NCBI GenBank assembly: GCA_022712735.1
Contig: JAFLKA010000449.1
Span: forward strand, 1-5,453
Length of the DNA: 5,453 nt
DNA from: Marinosulfonomonas sp.
GTDB taxonomy: Bacteria; Pseudomonadota; Alphaproteobacteria; Rhodobacterales; Rhodobacteraceae
Direction of reading: 5' to 3'
Shown here: positions 1 through 5,293 of the stretch, one piece after another
Numbering within the stretch: the stretch's first letter is position 1
How the letters are laid out: every line of letters starts with the position of its first letter
Position numbers and translations under genes: made by a program
The notes under the pieces: generated by a model
Seen by the model: the letters and a program-made list of their open reading frames with translations, nothing else
The model's database searches: none
Told to the model about the DNA's origin: nothing

Positions 1-399
1 GGTCATGCCTATCATGCGACCATGCCGACAGATGCACTAAAGGCGTTCCGCGATACCATGCTGGAAACCCGCGATTACGGCTTTGATAAATTGCGCGATG
101 CGCAATGGGAGCAGGGCGACCGCGTGCGGGCGATGCTGAAAGAGCGCGGCATCAAATCCGTGGCCGCAGACGGGTTTGGCGCACCGGGTGTGGTGGTCAG
201 TTATACCACGGACGCGGATGTGCAAAACGGCAAGAAATTCGCCGCATTGGGCATGCAGATCGCCGCTGGCGTACCGCTGATGTGCGACGAGGGGCCGGAT
301 TATAAATCGTTCCGTCTGGGCCTGTTCGGGCTGGATAAGCTGTATGATGTGGACGCCAGTGTGGCGCGGCTGACGGCGGCACTTGATCAGGTGTTTTGA
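1..399 (+). CDS. Class V PLP-dependent aminotransferase (alanine/serine-glyoxylate type), C-terminal part, 5' end outside window
   Basis: The reading frame is open from base 1 and ends at TGA 397-399, giving 132 visible residues. The ATG at 22 is internal: the codons before it (GHAYHAT) continue the same protein, so the gene starts upstream of the window. The visible part matches the small C-terminal domain of the fold-type I, class V family that includes alanine-glyoxylate and serine-glyoxylate aminotransferases. A YHAT-MPTDAL segment opens the domain. Near the end, SFRLGLFG carries an Arg (codon 313-315) in the position where this family binds the substrate carboxylate. The catalytic lysine and most of the PLP site lie outside the window, so the exact substrate (alanine, serine or another amino donor, with glyoxylate as a likely acceptor) cannot be stated. 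The enzyme is probably cytosolic. It converges on the HAD gene at 485 across a repeat-bearing gap. The family call is firm and the substrate is not. Confidence 0.8.
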   Translation, partial: GHAYHATMPTDALKAFRDTMLETRDYGFDKLRDAQWEQGDRVRAMLKERGIKSVAADGFGAPGVVVSYTTDADVQNGKKFAALGMQIAAGVPLMCDEGPDYKSFRLGLFGLDKLYDVDASVARLTAALDQVF

Positions 400-403
400 T
401 TCC

Positions 404-436
404 CATTTCTGTTCTCTAAATATCCCCGCCGGAGGC
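404..436 (-). repeat. 3'-end repeat of Rhodobacterales type, copy 1 (minus orientation)
   Basis: Read on the minus strand this begins GCCTCCGGCGGGG and continues ATATTTAGAGAACAG. It pairs with a second copy at 452-484 in the opposite orientation: 22 of 33 positions are identical, and 18 of the first 23. The copy starts five bases after the aminotransferase stop codon, so it lies in the 3' untranslated part of that transcript. From general familiarity with Rhodobacterales genomes, sequences of the form CCTCCGGCGGG-nTATTT-CAAGAAGAAG are frequent just downstream of genes. The abundance claim is recalled, not tested here. Confidence 0.6.
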
Positions 437-471
437 ATCAAAAGTTTTTTTGCCTGCGGCGCAGGTATTTA
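417..471. terminator. Large imperfect hairpin between convergent genes, probable bidirectional terminator
   Basis: The two inverted repeat copies let 417-437 pair with 451-471. Of the 21 positions, 17 are Watson-Crick and one more can be a G-U pair. The loop is 13 bases (438-450) and contains AAAAG followed by a run of T. A smaller perfect hairpin, CCTGC-GGC-GCAGG (453-465), sits inside the right arm. The seven T at 445-451 would follow the GCCGGAGGC segment in the aminotransferase transcript. No comparable U-run follows the hairpin in the HAD transcript, which reads a run of A instead. Position between two converging stop codons supports a transcript-end role. Whether it works by intrinsic termination or by protecting 3' ends cannot be told from sequence. 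Confidence 0.55.
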
Positions 472-484
472 GGGCAAGAAGAAG
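452..484 (+). repeat. 3'-end repeat of Rhodobacterales type, copy 2 (plus orientation)
   Basis: This copy reads GCCTGCGGCGCAGG, then TATTTAGGG and CAAGAAGAAG. It stops at 484, directly against the HAD stop codon (485-487 on the minus strand). Relative to its own gene it therefore has the same orientation as copy 1 has to the aminotransferase: each of the two converging genes carries one copy, in the same sense, just after its stop codon. Confidence 0.65.
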
Positions 485-1135
485 CTAACTCGATAGCGCT
501 TGCAAGAAACCTGTCAGATCATCGGTATGGTGATGGATGTGTGCAGCGGGCTTTGCCGCGGTGGGCGCAACATGGACGCATTGCATTCCCATATCATGCG
601 GGGCAGCCAGATTGCGGGTGTCATCCTCGAACATTGCGCCGGTTTTGGTGTCGATCCCGTCGGCCGAAAACACCGTCTCAAATGCACGACGCTCGGGTTT
701 TGGATGGAAACCGGCGTCCTCGACCCCGTAAACGGCATCAAACACCCCGTTCAACCCACGCGCGGCAATCACCCGTTCGCCATATGGGGCCGAGCCGTTG
801 GTATAAACGATCTTGCGCCCCGGAAGTGCACGGATCGCGTCGGCCAAGGGGGCGTCCTTTTCCAGATGCTCGAGCGAGATTTCATGCACATGGGTTAGAT
901 AGGGCGCAGGATCGACGTTATGTTCGCGCATCAACCCTGCCAGCGTGGTGCCATAGGTATGCCAGTAATGCTTGCGCAAATGGTCGGCCTCGGTTCGCTC
1001 CACCCCCAGTGTGTCCATCACATATTGCGTCATCCGCACCTCGATCTGGTCAAACAGCCGAGCGCTGGGATGATAGAGTGTGTTGTCCAGATCAAAGACC
1101 CAGTGGCGGACATGTGAGAACTGTTTTGCAATCAT
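485..1135 (-). CDS. HAD-superfamily hydrolase, pyrimidine 5'-nucleotidase family
   Basis: A 216-residue protein with all four HAD motifs in order. Motif I is FDLDNTLY, with nucleophile Asp15 and acid/base Asp17. Motif II is YTNG (Thr112). The motif III lysine is in HPKPE (Lys146). Motif IV is FEDD (Asp171/Asp172). The helical cap between motifs I and II (YWHTYGTTLAGLM) and the C-terminal HIHHHTDDLTGFL resemble the YjjG/SDT1-like pyrimidine 5'-nucleotidase group (TIGR01993 type), expected to remove phosphate from UMP/CMP-like nucleotides in the cytosol. The exact substrate is inference. The frame stays open to 1393, but that extension runs over the start of the opposite-strand regulator and has no HAD similarity. 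ATG at 1135 puts motif I at the usual distance from the N-terminus; ATG at 1162 (nine more residues) is the alternative. Neither has a clear Shine-Dalgarno sequence. The gene is divergent from the GntR regulator. Confidence 0.85.
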   Translation of the reverse strand: MIAKQFSHVRHWVFDLDNTLYHPSARLFDQIEVRMTQYVMDTLGVERTEADHLRKHYWHTYGTTLAGLMREHNVDPAPYLTHVHEISLEHLEKDAPLADAIRALPGRKIVYTNGSAPYGERVIAARGLNGVFDAVYGVEDAGFHPKPERRAFETVFSADGIDTKTGAMFEDDTRNLAAPHDMGMQCVHVAPTAAKPAAHIHHHTDDLTGFLQALSS

Positions 1136-1240
1136 GCGGCCATAGTTAGGGGGATGTGGCATCAGGATCAACTTGATTGCCGGTTGATTGGGGGGGGCAG
1201 GCAGGCGTAGGTTGTGGATAACGAAAATTGGAGACAAGTA
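1136..1240. promoter_or_regulatory. Divergent promoter region between HAD gene and GntR regulator
   Basis: This 105-base gap must hold the promoters of both genes. It contains a perfect palindrome ATCAACTTGAT (1167-1177). It also has two direct copies of TTGATTG at 1173-1179 and 1184-1190, spaced 11 bases apart, which is about one helical turn. A run of eight G lies at 1190-1197. The palindrome and repeats are plausible operator material for the adjacent GntR protein, as many such regulators control their own divergent promoter. No -35/-10 pair stands out enough to mark. Confidence 0.4.
1230..1234 (+). promoter_or_regulatory. Ribosome binding site of the GntR gene (decides the start)
   Basis: GGAGA lies six bases before ATG 1241, an ideal spacing. 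The in-frame GTG at 1214 would add nine residues but has no purine-rich site in front of it, so ATG 1241 is preferred. Confidence 0.75.
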
Positions 1241-1900
1241 ATGAGCGAGATTCGCACCCCCAATAAAGATGCCTACGGCCTGATCCTCGAGGCGATTGAT
1301 GTGGGGGTTTATAAGCCCGGCGACAGATTGGTTGAATCCGAACTGGCCGAGAGGTTTGGCGTGTCGCGCACCCCGATCCGCGAGGCGCTGCAACGGCTGG
1401 AAACGCAGTCATTGCTGATCCGCGACGGGCGCAGTCTGATTGTCGGGGCGCTGGATCATAACCAGCTGTCCGAACTTTATGCGGTGCGGGCCGAACTGGA
1501 AGGGTTGGCGGCGCGTCTGGCGGCGCAACATGCTGTGCCCGAGGAGGTGCGGGTGCTGCGCAAGATGATCGGGGAGGACCGCAAACTGGTGCAAGACCCC
1601 GAGGCGCTGTCGCTGGCGAACCGGCGGTTCCACAAGCAAATCCATCTGGCATCGCACAACCGCTATCTGGTGCAACAACTGGACCTTGTGCATCGCACAA
1701 TGGCGTTGCTGGCGACAACGTCACTGGCCGTTGAGGGGCGCAGCGAGGGGTCATTGGACGAGCATGATGCCATCGTCACCGCGATTGAAAACGGGGATGG
1801 TGACGCGGCCTATGCGGCGTTGAAACAACACATCTCCAAGGCGTTTGAAACGCGGCTTGTGCTTGATGCCGAGCGGCCGGAATTTTCTGGTGGGTTATGA
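1241..1900 (+). CDS. GntR-family transcriptional regulator, FadR/FCD subfamily
   Basis: A 219-residue DNA-binding regulator, a normal length for the FCD subfamily. Residues about 8-70 form the winged helix-turn-helix, with the signature PGDRLVESELAERFGVSRTPIREAL (26-50) including the recognition helix. Residues about 75-205 form the all-helical FCD effector domain, with AVRAELEGLAARLA as its first helix. In FCD proteins an Asp and three His commonly bind a metal near the ligand pocket. Here the three His are His131, His175 and His197, but the Asp position is Asn127 (ANRRFHKQIH). The ligand is probably a small organic acid or related metabolite, but nothing in the sequence identifies it. The gene is divergent from the HAD gene, which may be its target along with itself. 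Its stop codon overlaps the end of the converging glycosyltransferase gene. Family call firm, regulon unknown. Confidence 0.92.
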   Translation: MSEIRTPNKDAYGLILEAIDVGVYKPGDRLVESELAERFGVSRTPIREALQRLETQSLLIRDGRSLIVGALDHNQLSELYAVRAELEGLAARLAAQHAVPEEVRVLRKMIGEDRKLVQDPEALSLANRRFHKQIHLASHNRYLVQQLDLVHRTMALLATTSLAVEGRSEGSLDEHDAIVTAIENGDGDAAYAALKQHISKAFETRLVLDAERPEFSGGL

Positions 1901-3844
1901 TGCAACCTGCGTGTCGCTAGCGTCTTCTACACGATCCTCGGTGCGCTCGAACACACCGTGGGCGGTTTTATCCCAGTAAAACGGCTGGGTCAGCAACTCG
2001 TAGAACGCTTTGTAGGCCGCCAGTGTTCCCATCGGAAAATAGAGGTGCATGGTCGGCACCCACGGGATCAAAAAACGATGTTTTTTGTCCGACACAGCAA
2101 AGGCGGAAACTGCCACGGTGATCACTTCGGCCAGAATGAATGTGATGCCAAGGGTCATCAGTGTGTTGCCGCTGACTACGGTAAGCATCGGGTGCGCAAC
2201 CCCGAACGGGATCAGCCAGAACGACCACAGTAATGGGGCGAGTAAAAACTGCGACAGAGTGCCAAGAAAAAGGATTTGCACCCCTAGAAACTTCTTGAAT
2301 CCTAATTCTTTCAACAGCTTACGAGGGGATCGCATGTGCACGGCCCATGTGATTGCAAACCCTTTTAACCAGCGTGAACGTTGCTTTATCCATGGCACAA
2401 AGCGACAGTTTGCTTCTTCCTCGGTGACGGTATGGACGATTTCGGTGCGGTAGCCGTGACGTGCCAGACGGATGCCCAGATCGGCGTCCTCGGTCACGTT
2501 ATGGGCGTCCCACCCGCCCAGTTTTTCCAGTGCGTCGCGGCGGAAAAACAGTGTGGTGCCGCCCAAAGGAACGGCAAAGCCCAACCGCTCCAGCCCCGGT
2601 AGGAACACGCGAAACCACGTGTTGTATTCAATGGTAAAACAGCGCGACAGCCAGTTGGTGCGCGGATTATAGAAATCCAGAACGCCTTGCAAACAGGCCA
2701 CCTGTGGGCCGCGTTCATGGAACCGGCGCACGATCTGGTGGATCTGGTCGGGGTGCGGCGCATCTTCAGCATCATAAACCCCGATGATAGAACCACGGCA
2801 AAAATCCAGCGCGAAATTCATCGCGCGGGGTTTGGTGCGCACCGTGCCCTTTGGCACCTTGATAACGCGCACCCAGCGGGGCAGGTGGGTGCGCTCCAAG
2901 GTCTCGCGCGTGGTTTCATCGTCGTCTTCGATCACCAGACAAATATCCAGCAGTTCTTTTGGATAGTTCAGCCGTTTTAGTCGGCGGATCAGATGCCCCG
3001 CCACTTCGCGCTCCTTATATAGCGGAACCATGATCGACACGGCCGGCAAGCGGAATGTTTCGGTGCGCGGCGGCGGGGTGGTTGTGGCAGAGGCACGGCG
3101 CAAATACGGGCGGATTTGGCTGGCGGCGGTGGCGGTCTTTAGCCCCATATTCATCACCAGCGTTAAAATGGCCCAACCGCATAGAACCGTGAAGCTGGCA
3201 ACCGGTGCGAGTGTAACGCAAGCAAGGAATGCCAAAACCGCAGCCAGCGTATATCGCAACATGCGCTCGGGATTCCATGAGCGGCAACTTTCAGCATCGC
3301 ACACACGCGTTTCGGCCCGTTCAATCAGGGCATGGCTGTGGGTTTTAATCAGGGCATTCTGGATGTCGTGTTCTGGCGCAATCGCCATTAAAACAGTGCC
3401 CAGTTCCGGTGGTAGATTTCCGCGCAGCTGCTCAAACCGGTCAGGTTTTGATGTGGCGATCACCAATGCCCCGCCAATATGCTGCCACGGCACGATGTTT
3501 TCTTTCAGGCACAATTCCAGATCGATCATGTCTTTTAGGCGCGGGTTGGGCGGTGTTTCTTGCAGATCAATCAGATCGGCCCCGAATTGCTGGGAAAGGG
3601 CACCAAACAAATCGGCTTCGCTGACCATCCCGTGATTTAGCAGGATATTGCCCAGTCGGGTTTCCTCGCGGTTGCGCAAGGCCAATGCTTTTAGCAAATC
3701 ACCCTGTGTCAGGGCACCGGATTGCACCAAAACCTCGCCGATTGGTACCCTTGGCACATGCAGTCTAGGCACTGCGGTGGGGCAGAGTGGTTTTGCGCGC
3801 GGGGTCGGGAAGGTCACGACGACAGGTTGTTTATATGGCTGCAT
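1895..3844 (-). CDS. Membrane GT2 glycosyltransferase with N-terminal MshEN (cyclic di-GMP-binding type) domain
   Basis: A 649-residue predicted inner-membrane polysaccharide synthase. Residues about 26-176 form a GspE/MshE N-terminal-type domain with two 24-residue motifs (34-57 and 63-86) split by five residues, the spacing known for MshEN cyclic di-GMP receptors. The second motif is complete (RLGNILLNHG to Gln86). The first has Pro34 for the usual Arg and Arg57 for the final Gln. Two membrane helices follow (about 195-235). The GT2 core (about 268-495) has EDDD (306-309), DAED (358-361), TED (451-453, catalytic base) and QRSRW (488-492), the D, DxD-like, TED and QxxRW set of processive synthases such as BcsA. 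Further membrane helices lie at about 518-544 and 558-584, with QPFYWDKTAHG near the end. E. coli NfrB combines the same two domains in the opposite order. Donor sugar and product are unknown. Start: ATG 3844 is chosen over GTG 3856; neither has a good ribosome site. No export or modification partner is in the window. Confidence 0.88.
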   Translation of the reverse strand: MQPYKQPVVVTFPTPRAKPLCPTAVPRLHVPRVPIGEVLVQSGALTQGDLLKALALRNREETRLGNILLNHGMVSEADLFGALSQQFGADLIDLQETPPNPRLKDMIDLELCLKENIVPWQHIGGALVIATSKPDRFEQLRGNLPPELGTVLMAIAPEHDIQNALIKTHSHALIERAETRVCDAESCRSWNPERMLRYTLAAVLAFLACVTLAPVASFTVLCGWAILTLVMNMGLKTATAASQIRPYLRRASATTTPPPRTETFRLPAVSIMVPLYKEREVAGHLIRRLKRLNYPKELLDICLVIEDDDETTRETLERTHLPRWVRVIKVPKGTVRTKPRAMNFALDFCRGSIIGVYDAEDAPHPDQIHQIVRRFHERGPQVACLQGVLDFYNPRTNWLSRCFTIEYNTWFRVFLPGLERLGFAVPLGGTTLFFRRDALEKLGGWDAHNVTEDADLGIRLARHGYRTEIVHTVTEEEANCRFVPWIKQRSRWLKGFAITWAVHMRSPRKLLKELGFKKFLGVQILFLGTLSQFLLAPLLWSFWLIPFGVAHPMLTVVSGNTLMTLGITFILAEVITVAVSAFAVSDKKHRFLIPWVPTMHLYFPMGTLAAYKAFYELLTQPFYWDKTAHGVFERTEDRVEDASDTQVAS

Positions 3845-3861
3845 AGTTTGGATCACACAAG

Positions 3862-3883
3862 AAAAGGGTCAGCCCCTACCCTT
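3862..3883 (-). terminator. Possible intrinsic terminator of carA
   Basis: On the minus strand AAGGGT, an eight-base loop AGGGGCTG and ACCCTT form a six-base-pair stem (3864-3883) that runs into CUUUUC. It lies about 40 bases past the carA stop codon and before the glycosyltransferase start. The stem is short and the U-run is broken, so strength is uncertain. Confidence 0.4.
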
Positions 3884-3893
3884 GGTAATCATC

Positions 3894-3909
3894 GTTAACA
3901 GGTGGTTAA
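3894..3909 (-). promoter_or_regulatory. CtrA-type binding box upstream of the glycosyltransferase
   Basis: The minus strand reads TTAACCACCTGTTAAC, an exact match to TTAA-N7-TTAAC, the consensus for the alphaproteobacterial response regulator CtrA. It is also a perfect inverted repeat, TTAAC-N5-GTTAA (3895-3909). It sits in the 77-base gap between carA and the glycosyltransferase gene, about 50 bases upstream of ATG 3844, where an activator could bind near the -35 region. No convincing -10 element was found downstream. Binding and promoter activity are inference. Confidence 0.6.
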
Positions 3910-3921
3910 TTTTGTCGGAAA

Positions 3922-5088
3922 TTACGCGTTATTCTCGATCGCTGTGACGAAACGTTCGAATAAATAGGCGCTATCCTGCGGGCCGGGGCTGGCTTCGGGA
4001 TGGTATTGCACCGAAAACACAGGGCGATCCAGCAGGCGGATGCCACAGTTTGATCCATCAAACAGCGATATATGGGTTTCGATCACCCCGTCAGGCAAGG
4101 TTTGCGCATCCACGGTAAAGCCGTGGTTCATCGAGGTGATCTCAACCTTGCCGGTTTCTTTATCCTTGACCGGATGGTTGGCCCCGTGGTGGCCGTGGTT
4201 CATTTTGATCGTCTTGGCGCCAACCGCCAGCGCCAGCATTTGATGCCCCAGACAGATGCCGAAAATAGGAATATCGGCCGCAAGGATACCTTTGATCATC
4301 GGCACAGCATATTCACCAGTCGCCGCCGGATCACCGGGGCCGTTCGACAGGAAAACACCCGCGGGGTTCAACGCCAGAATCTCGTCAGCGGTGGCGGTGG
4401 CGGGCAGGACGGTGACGTCGCAACCAGCCGAGGCAAGACAGCGTAAAATGTTGCGTTTGGCGCCAAAATCAATGGCGACAACCTTGTGACCCTTGGTGGT
4501 GCGCTTTGGGTAGCCATCGGGCCATGCCCACCGCATTTCATCCCATGTATAGGACTGCGCACAGGTCACGGTTTTGGCGAGGTCCAAACCCTCAAGCCCT
4601 TGAAACGCACGGGCTTTTGCTACCAGTGCTTCGATGTCGAAATTGCCATCCGGATTATGTGAGATTGCCACATGCGGCGCACCTTGCTGGCGGATTGCGC
4701 GGGTCAGGCGGCGGGTATCAAGCCCGCCAATGCCGATGCGCCCACATTTTTCCATCCAGTCGCGTAAATCACCTGTGGCGCGCCAGCTTGACGGCTGGGT
4801 CGGGTCCCATTTAACCACGATACCCTCGGCCACGGGATCGGCGCTTTCGTCGTCCTCAGAGGTGACGCCGGTGTTGCCGATGTGGGGAAAGGTAAAGGTG
4901 ACAATCTGGCCGGCATAAGACGGGTCCGTCATGATTTCCTGATAGCCGGTCATCGCGGTGTTGAAACACAGCTCGGCCTCACAATCGCCGGTCGCGCCGA
5001 ACCCGATACCGTAGAACAATGTGCCATCGGCCAGCGCAAGGCAGGCGGTGGGTTTTACGGGGTCAATTTTTGGTGCGGCGGTAGACAT
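3922..5088 (-). CDS. carA: Carbamoyl-phosphate synthase, small (glutaminase) subunit
   Basis: A 388-residue protein of normal CarA length (E. coli about 382). It hydrolyses glutamine and channels ammonia to the large subunit CarB, which makes carbamoyl phosphate from bicarbonate and ATP for arginine and pyrimidine synthesis in the cytosol. Residues about 13-150 are the CarA-specific N-terminal domain (LADGTLFYGIGFGA, FNTAMTGYQEIMTDPSY, FPHIGNTG). Residues about 202-385 are the class I glutamine amidotransferase domain. Its SNGPGDP (248-254) forms the oxyanion region. The triad is Cys279 in GICLGHQ with His363 and Glu365 in YHPEASPGP. All key residues are present. ATG 5088 is preceded by AGGAGT (5095-5100) with good spacing. 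carB is not in this window, so the two subunits are not encoded side by side on this flank. The gene is divergent from the GatB/Yqey gene; a tandem 17-base repeat lies in its leader. Confidence 0.98.
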   Translation of the reverse strand: MSTAAPKIDPVKPTACLALADGTLFYGIGFGATGDCEAELCFNTAMTGYQEIMTDPSYAGQIVTFTFPHIGNTGVTSEDDESADPVAEGIVVKWDPTQPSSWRATGDLRDWMEKCGRIGIGGLDTRRLTRAIRQQGAPHVAISHNPDGNFDIEALVAKARAFQGLEGLDLAKTVTCAQSYTWDEMRWAWPDGYPKRTTKGHKVVAIDFGAKRNILRCLASAGCDVTVLPATATADEILALNPAGVFLSNGPGDPAATGEYAVPMIKGILAADIPIFGICLGHQMLALAVGAKTIKMNHGHHGANHPVKDKETGKVEITSMNHGFTVDAQTLPDGVIETHISLFDGSNCGIRLLDRPVFSVQYHPEASPGPQDSAYLFERFVTAIENNA

Positions 5089-5104
5089 GGCACGACTCCT
5101 TGGT

Positions 5105-5138
5105 TGAAATCTGTCGGAGGCTGAAATCTATCGGAACC
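5105..5138. repeat. Tandem 17-base direct repeat in the carA leader
   Basis: TGAAATCTGTCGGAGGC (5105-5121) is followed directly by TGAAATCTATCGGAACC (5122-5138), with 14 of 17 positions identical. It lies just upstream of the carA ribosome site, within the likely 5' untranslated region. A related stretch, TCGGAACCTAAGG (5131-5143), recurs as TCGGACCTAAGG at 5268-5279, next to the GatB/Yqey ribosome site. Confidence 0.7.
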
Positions 5139-5163
5139 TAAGGCGGCGGGCAATTCGGGTCAA
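5135..5163 (-). promoter_or_regulatory. Candidate carA promoter
   Basis: On the minus strand TTGACC (5163-5158) is followed after 17 bases by TAGGTT (5140-5135). The -35 is good and the -10 weak, which is common in alphaproteobacteria. The -10 falls in the second copy of the tandem repeat. This would give a leader of roughly 40 bases. Motif matching by eye only. Confidence 0.35.
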
Positions 5164-5173
5164 GCAGAAAGGA

Positions 5174-5195
5174 TTTTTGACTTATTGTTCAAAAA
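5174..5195. promoter_or_regulatory. Inverted repeat in the carA / GatB-Yqey divergent region
   Basis: TTTTTGA (5174-5180) and TCAAAAA (5189-5195) form a perfect 7-base inverted repeat around eight bases. It lies in the AT-rich middle of the 205-base gap between the two divergent genes and just upstream of the candidate carA -35. This could be an operator or an AT-rich upstream element. It includes TTGACT, which could serve as a -35 for the plus-strand gene, though no good -10 follows at 16-18 bases. Confidence 0.35.
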
Positions 5196-5293
5196 CAAAC
5201 GCTTAGATGGAATGCGGGCTGTTGTCATGGCGGGCCTGTCAGGGTAATCTGGGCGCTCTTGATATTTTCGGACCTAAGGGATGAGGACACCGG

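Noticed and set aside
37..441. Minus-strand open frame opposite the aminotransferase
   Set aside because: The plus strand clearly encodes an aminotransferase C-terminus, and this frame shows no domain.
541..1149. Long plus-strand open frame opposite the HAD gene
   Set aside because: Low-complexity Arg/Pro/His-rich translation with no recognisable domain; a shadow of the HAD gene in GC-rich DNA.
1212..1224. TTGTGGATAACGA as a FadR-type operator (TNGT...ACNA)
   Set aside because: Five bases separate GT from AC, not the usual three, and the half-sites are imperfect.
1214..1240. GTG 1214 as the start of the GntR gene
   Set aside because: No ribosome site precedes it, while ATG 1241 has GGAGA at ideal spacing and gives a normal N-terminus.
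1136..1393. Upstream extension of the HAD reading frame (86 more residues)
   Set aside because: It overlaps the start of the well-supported GntR gene on the other strand, has no HAD similarity, and would move motif I far from the N-terminus.
1146..1754. Long minus-strand open frame opposite the GntR gene
   Set aside because: Composition is rich in Pro, Ala and Cys with no family resemblance; a shadow of the GntR gene.
3030..3635. Plus-strand open frame opposite the glycosyltransferase
   Set aside because: It is antisense to the MshEN and membrane region, has no domain and no convincing ribosome site.
5094..5098. GACTC, a CcrM methylation site (GANTC), at the carA ribosome site
   Set aside because: It arises simply from the Shine-Dalgarno sequence AGGAGTC and is a single site, so there is no reason to assign it a role.
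5089..5293. Attenuator or riboswitch in front of carA
   Set aside because: No leader peptide, terminator/antiterminator pair or known riboswitch core was visible in the leader.
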